Assembly (NCBI GenBank): GCA_002839205.1
Contig: PGXP01000050.1
Location: 1-9,018, forward strand
Reading direction: 5' to 3'
DNA from: Spirochaetae bacterium HGW-Spirochaetae-9
GTDB taxonomy: Bacteria > Spirochaetota > Spirochaetia > Treponematales > Rectinemataceae
DNA: 9,018 nt
The notes under the pieces were generated by a model, which saw only the letters and a list, made by a program, of their open reading frames with translations, did no database searches and was not told where the DNA came from. Position numbers and translations under genes: made by a program. Positions 7,151 through 9,018 of the stretch are shown here, piece after piece (positions within the stretch are counted from its first letter, which is position 1; the number at the start of each line of letters is the position of its first letter).

Positions 7151-7426
7151 CTACTCAATCGTTATCAGGACTTTTTTCCCAAATACTTCCGCAACTTTGC
7201 TGATGGTGGATAAGCGGATATCTTCAGTATGGTTTTCCATGCGGGATATAACGCTCTTTTTCGTCTTCAGCTTTATTGCCAGCTCTTCTTGAGTCATCCC
7301 CTCATTTTTTCTTAACTCTTTGAGCAGGAGACCTACCTTGAACTCTTCGTAACCAGTCTCATAGCTTTTTTCGAACTCGGGGTCTTTCGTTTTCCGATTC
7401 TCGATATATACAGAAAGGTCACTCAT
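7151..7426 (-). CDS. higA: HigA-like antitoxin, XRE-family DNA-binding protein
   Basis: A 91-residue protein with an N-terminal DPEFEKSYETGYEEFKVG segment typical of HigA antitoxins, then a helix-turn-helix at about residues 44-65 (MTQEELAIKLKTKKSVISRM). In HigBA systems this protein neutralises the HigB mRNA interferase and represses its own operon. The start is supported by AGGAG six bases upstream and by an ATGA overlap with the stop of the C-terminal remnant of the toxin gene. The matching toxin is destroyed by an internal deletion, so this antitoxin is an orphan here. It could still repress its own promoter through the palindrome at 7551-7570 or neutralise a related toxin elsewhere. The region is visibly more AT-rich than the genes on either side, in keeping with horizontal gain. 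It is convergent with the sulfoquinovosidase gene. Confidence 0.88.
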   Translation of the reverse strand: MSDLSVYIENRKTKDPEFEKSYETGYEEFKVGLLLKELRKNEGMTQEELAIKLKTKKSVISRMENHTEDIRLSTISKVAEVFGKKVLITIE

Positions 7427-7543
7427 GGTTTTCTCCTATTCAAATAGTCATCCCGATACCTTTCGGCCCGGGAGATTTCGTTTGGGGGTGTTTTCTGGAT
7501 ATTTGCCTTCAGCGGTCCTGTAGAAGACAATCTTTCTTCTCAT
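7423..7543 (-). pseudogene. higB: Internally deleted higB-type (Gp49-like/RelE) toxin gene
   Basis: From the ATG at 7543 the minus strand reads MRRKIVFYRTAEGKYPE, the typical opening of phage Gp49-like HigB toxins, and this frame hits a stop at 7448-7450. From about 7491 the next frame reads TPPNEISRAERYRDDYLNRR and ends in TGA at 7423-7425, overlapping the antitoxin ATG; this is the typical toxin C terminus and the usual higBA junction. Together only about 40 codons remain of a gene that is normally about 100-120 codons, with a frame change at the junction (about 7491-7493). The simplest explanation is a deletion of the central part that was not a multiple of three, so no active mRNA interferase can be made. 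Confidence 0.8.
7433..7437 (-). promoter_or_regulatory. Shine-Dalgarno site of the antitoxin gene
   Basis: AGGAG on the minus strand, six bases before the antitoxin ATG, within the C-terminal codons of the former toxin gene. It lets the antitoxin be translated although the toxin frame is broken. Confidence 0.75.
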
Positions 7544-7549
7544 GAATGA

Positions 7550-7578
7550 ATGTTAGCATATATGCTAACATCGGTCAA
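7550..7578 (-). promoter_or_regulatory. Candidate promoter of the higBA remnant
   Basis: On the minus strand TTGACC (7578-7573) is followed after 17 bases by TAACAT (7555-7550), 4 of 6 to the -10 consensus. The -10 box and most of the spacer fall in the 20-bp palindrome. Transcription from here would begin close to the former higB ATG, so the mRNA would have almost no leader. Confidence 0.45.
7551..7570. promoter_or_regulatory. Perfect 20-bp palindrome, likely HigA operator
   Basis: TGTTAGCATATATGCTAACA equals its own reverse complement. It sits seven bases upstream of the former toxin start and covers the candidate -10 box, the standard place for autorepression by a HigA-type antitoxin. The binding protein is inferred from position. 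Confidence 0.7.
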
Positions 7579-7613
7579 GAAGCATTAAGATACTAAAGTA
7601 AACAGAAGAATAG

Positions 7614-8336
7614 TTAAATAAGAATTTCTATATTCTCGCCCCGGATACCGGGAAACGCTCCACGCTCCACGAGGGGCAGCCGTTCCGGATGGGCGATAAG
7701 CCATTTGTTCTTCATGAAGAGAAAGCGGGATTCGGGGACGAGTTCGGCTGAGGGGGGAGCCTCGCGCGAGACGGTTACCGTGGGCGCGGCCTTCGGTCCG
7801 TACACGGGAGCCAGCGCATCGTTCGTGCCCCGAGGCAGGACGATGATGCTCTTGAAGCCTTCGGGATGGACTTTGCAGGGTGCGAAATGGAGGACCTCGG
7901 GTAGAATTTCAAGCGCGCTGCCTTTCCTGATATAAAAGCATTCCAGCCGGGAGGCTTCGAGATGGCCGGTAACATCTATATCGCTTCGCTTTCCCAAAAT
8001 AAGAACCAGGTCAGTGACAGCGATATCGATTTCCGCGGATTTATGCCATTCCACCGCGTTGAGTCTGGAATTCGGCCCGTTGCAGTATCCTACCTGGATA
8101 TCCGCATCCCCGAAATACTGCCCGAGGAGTTCATACGAAGGATCAGCCTCGAGTTCGGGAAGACTTCCGACATAGCGATTGCCCGTGGGATCGATCAATG
8201 TTGTGCGATCCGCGAGGGCGACGAGCCCGGCAAAGGGCACGGAATCGATGAGCCGGGCGTATTCGCCGAGTAAGGGATCATCCTCGGCCCTGATCCTGAT
8301 TCCCGGATTTTGCGTTCTGACGCGATCGATGCTCAT
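7614..8336 (-). CDS. DUF4867-type cupin-like protein, candidate sulfoquinovose isomerase
   Basis: A 240-residue cytoplasmic protein with no signal peptide or membrane segment. The centre has two cupin-like motifs: AVEWHKSAEIDIAVTDLVLILG (94-115, with His98 and Glu102) and FYIRKGSALEILPEVLHFAPC (134-154, with Glu143 and His150), spaced as metal-ligand motifs are in cupin sugar isomerases. The motif pattern matches what I remember of the DUF4867 family. Such proteins occur in sugar-use clusters, and I recall, without being able to check, that members are found with transaldolase-type sulfoglycolysis genes, where an isomerase converts sulfoquinovose to sulfofructose. Beside a sulfoquinovosidase operon this role is attractive but remains inference. 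The start ATG lies 14 bases after the DASS transporter stop, so the two genes form an operon. Only a weak GGAT-like ribosome-binding site is seen. Alternative: an isomerase or binding protein for another sugar. Confidence 0.75.
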   Translation of the reverse strand: MSIDRVRTQNPGIRIRAEDDPLLGEYARLIDSVPFAGLVALADRTTLIDPTGNRYVGSLPELEADPSYELLGQYFGDADIQVGYCNGPNSRLNAVEWHKSAEIDIAVTDLVLILGKRSDIDVTGHLEASRLECFYIRKGSALEILPEVLHFAPCKVHPEGFKSIIVLPRGTNDALAPVYGPKAAPTVTVSREAPPSAELVPESRFLFMKNKWLIAHPERLPLVERGAFPGIRGENIEILI

Positions 8337-8350
8337 GGTTGATTATCCAT

Positions 8351-9018
8351 TTAAAAAGCCCCTCTGAGCGATCCCACGATCATGAAAACCGGGGTGATGA
8401 TCAGAGACGCTACCACGGTGAGGGCGAGGCCTGCCTTGGCCATATCCTTTATGCTGAAGTACCCCGCGTTGAAGGGGATGACGTTCGTCGGGGTCGTCGT
8501 AACCAGGATAAAAGCGAGGCTCGAGGTGAGTCCCGCGGCGAGGGTGATCGCCGTAACATCCATGTTGAGGGCCTTCCCCAGCCCGATGATGAGAGGGATA
8601 AGGATGGTGGCCGTGACGGTATTGGAGGAGAAAACCACCTTGAGCAGGCAGACGCCGAGGGTGACGAGGAAAATTTGAAGGAAGAGCGGTACCTCGCCGA
8701 TTCGGCCGAGAAGGGAGACGGCGAGCCATTCCGCTGCGCCGGTTTTATACAGATAGGTGCCGAGCGAGAGCCCCGAGACGATGAGAATGATGCCCGCCCA
8801 GTCGATTTCCGTCTCTATGTCTTTCCATTTCGTTCGCGTCATTCCCGGGAGAAAAAAGAGAGTGGCCGCAATGAGCGCGGGCAGGGAAATCTCTATCTGC
8901 ATCCCGATAAGATCCTGGATGAAGGGAGTGAATACCCACACGAGGACCGTGAGGATGAAAATGGAGAGAGTGATTTTTTCTTCGCGGTTCATCGCGGGCA
9001 TCGATTTGAGCTGAATTT
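8351..9018 (-). CDS. DASS/SLC13-family anion transporter, C-terminal half (5' truncated by window edge)
   Basis: The last 220 or so residues of a polytopic inner-membrane carrier of the divalent-anion:Na+ symporter family, which moves dicarboxylates, sulfate or related anions. Visible are EEKITLSIFILTVLVWVFTP, the helix that opens the second half; the second SNT substrate/sodium motif SSNTVTATILIP (125-136 counted from the ATG at 9001); and TTPTNVIPFNAGYFSIKDMAKAG (169-191), the family signature near the end. Full-length members have about 450-500 residues, and the frame stays open upstream of the ATG at 9001 to the window edge, so that ATG is internal and the first half lies outside. It is followed after 14 bases by the DUF4867 gene. 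In this setting it could carry a C3-sulfonate product such as sulfolactate or dihydroxypropanesulfonate, which is a guess from context. Confidence 0.88.
   Translation of the reverse strand, partial: IQLKSMPAMNREEKITLSIFILTVLVWVFTPFIQDLIGMQIEISLPALIAATLFFLPGMTRTKWKDIETEIDWAGIILIVSGLSLGTYLYKTGAAEWLAVSLLGRIGEVPLFLQIFLVTLGVCLLKVVFSSNTVTATILIPLIIGLGKALNMDVTAITLAAGLTSSLAFILVTTTPTNVIPFNAGYFSIKDMAKAGLALTVVASLIITPVFMIVGSLRGAF

Noticed and set aside
1..9018. CRISPR array, rRNA genes, insertion sequences or attachment sites
   Set aside because: No regularly spaced direct repeats, no transposase reading frame with flanking inverted repeats, and no recognisable rRNA blocks were seen; short tRNA-like structures were not scanned exhaustively by eye.

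Overview
The window looks like a stretch of chromosome from a diderm (Gram-negative type) bacterium with fairly high GC. The sugar-binding protein has an ordinary signal peptide with no lipobox cysteine, so it is a free periplasmic protein; this is the main argument for a diderm. The style of the ABC operon and of the Rcp1-type two-component pair would fit a spirochaete or a similar anaerobic/environmental lineage, but I cannot fix the taxon from the sequence.

Layout: (1) 1-827, the 3' end of a sensor histidine kinase gene followed, with a 4-base overlap, by an Rcp1-type single-domain response regulator. (2) 845-1792 on the minus strand, an AEC-family membrane transporter. (3) 1793-1970, a divergent intergenic region with a good promoter and a candidate operator. 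(4) 1971-7095 on the plus strand, a tight four-gene operon: periplasmic sugar-binding protein, two ABC permeases, and a GH31 enzyme that is a clear YihQ-type sulfoquinovosidase. All catalytic and sulfonate-recognition residues of E. coli YihQ are present at a constant offset of 12. (5) 7151-7570 on the minus strand, a more AT-rich toxin-antitoxin cassette: an intact HigA-like antitoxin, a higB toxin gene reduced to its two ends, and a perfect 20-bp palindrome as likely operator. (6) 7614-9018 on the minus strand, a DUF4867-type cupin-like protein downstream of a DASS/SLC13 transporter gene that runs off the right edge.

Biological reading: the centre of the window is a sulfoquinovose (SQ) acquisition module. 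The ABC importer most likely brings in an SQ glycoside such as sulfoquinovosyl glycerol, and the cytoplasmic sulfoquinovosidase releases free SQ. The DUF4867 protein carries cupin-type metal-ligand motifs and is a candidate sugar isomerase acting on SQ. The neighbouring DASS carrier could move a C3-sulfonate product. No ABC ATPase and no core sulfoglycolysis kinase, aldolase, transaldolase, transketolase or dehydrogenase is present in this window, so the downstream route cannot be identified here. Two regulatory structures stand out: a terminator-like hairpin lying inside the first codons of the first permease gene, just after the binding-protein gene, and the 20-bp palindrome kept beside the decayed toxin.
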